DNA of 6,816 nt from SZUA-521 sp041738285. Its GTDB lineage: Bacteria > Pseudomonadota > Gammaproteobacteria > Pseudomonadales > Azotimanducaceae. The stretch's first letter is position 1; the number at the start of each line of letters is the position of its first letter. This document shows positions 6,658 through 6,816 of the stretch, piece after piece. The position numbers were made by a program, and so were the translations under genes. The DNA is taken from positions 1-6,816 of the forward strand of contig JBGSQB010000001.1 of the NCBI GenBank assembly GCA_041738285.1. Direction: 5' to 3'. The notes under the pieces are model-generated. The model ran no database searches and was not told the origin of the DNA. It saw only the letters and a list, made by a program, of their open reading frames with translations.

Positions 6658-6816
6658 CTAAGCGCGGACGTCGAGCAGGAAGCCGAGGACTTCGTCCGCG
6701 GTCTGAATGACCTTGGCGGAGGCTTGCACCTGGCGCTTGTGAAGCTTCAGTTCGACCAGCGCTTCGGCGGCATCGGCAAGGGCGTCGGTAGGTCGGTCGG
6801 GGCGCGTGACGCCATC
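6658..6816 (-). CDS. Flagellar basal-body rod/hook C-terminal-like protein, C-terminal part only
   Basis: The last 52 codons of a minus-strand gene ending in TAG at 6658-6660; the start is beyond the window edge. The tail reads QVQASAKVIQTADEVLG at 29-45 of the fragment, then FLLDVRA. This strongly resembles the C-terminal helix of flagellar rod and hook proteins, whose usual form is QANAKVIxTADxMLGxLL, and which forms the coiled core of the axial structure. The preceding sequence is helical and Ala/Leu-rich, as expected. There is no other flagellar gene in view, so this may be one of the small stand-alone rod-C-like proteins of unknown role rather than FlgC, FlgG or FlgE. The fragment is too short to decide, and no symbol is given. 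It ends about 30 bases before the -35 box of the acyl-CoA dehydrogenase promoter, with no clear terminator between. Confidence 0.6.
   Translation of the reverse strand, partial: DGVTRPDRPTDALADAAEALVELKLHKRQVQASAKVIQTADEVLGFLLDVRA

Noticed and set aside
1..6816. A new defence, mobile or biosynthetic system
   Set aside because: All substantial coding space is taken by metabolic, redox and envelope genes of ordinary type. No nuclease, helicase, toxin, recombinase, reverse transcriptase or repeat array was seen.

Overview
The window is GC-rich, densely packed bacterial DNA. The gene set points to a proteobacterium: a fused peroxiredoxin-glutaredoxin, two FAD acyl-CoA dehydrogenases of the roughly 600-residue DmdC/FadE-like type, a lipoprotein with a standard Gram-negative lipobox, and a fragment resembling a flagellar rod protein. 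A gammaproteobacterium is my best guess, because fused PGdx enzymes and GGGGACAG-type hairpin repeats are both common there. That placement is inference. I saw no tRNA, rRNA, CRISPR array, phage gene or transposase gene.

Layout. Positions 1-642 (+) hold the 3' part of a nucleoside hydrolase gene. A near-perfect 53-base hairpin repeat (642-694) begins on the last base of its stop codon. A rightward cluster follows: PGdx peroxidase (797-1537), short-chain dehydrogenase/reductase (1599-2363) and a small lipoprotein (2360-3019). The reductase and lipoprotein genes overlap by ATGA and are probably translationally coupled. From the right, a leftward operon of two paralogous acyl-CoA dehydrogenases (4767-6554, then 2999-4750) runs toward this cluster, and its last codons overlap the lipoprotein gene by 21 bases. 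A good sigma70-like promoter sits upstream of the pair (6599-6627). The right edge (6658-6816, minus strand) is the C-terminal end of a flagellar rod/hook-like protein.

How the genes may work together. The two acyl-CoA dehydrogenases share a 16-base gap and near-gapless collinearity, so they look like a duplicated pair with divided substrate ranges in acyl-CoA catabolism. Each would pass electrons to an electron-transfer flavoprotein encoded elsewhere. The reductase could act on hydroxyacyl, alcohol or ketone intermediates of similar metabolism, but nothing in the sequence fixes its substrate. PGdx would remove peroxides using glutathione. The nucleoside hydrolase is a separate salvage function.

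I did not find a convincing undescribed system. The points most worth a second look are the hairpin repeat at the stop codon, the CHHC redox motif in PGdx, and the unrecognised four-cysteine lipoprotein coupled to the reductase.
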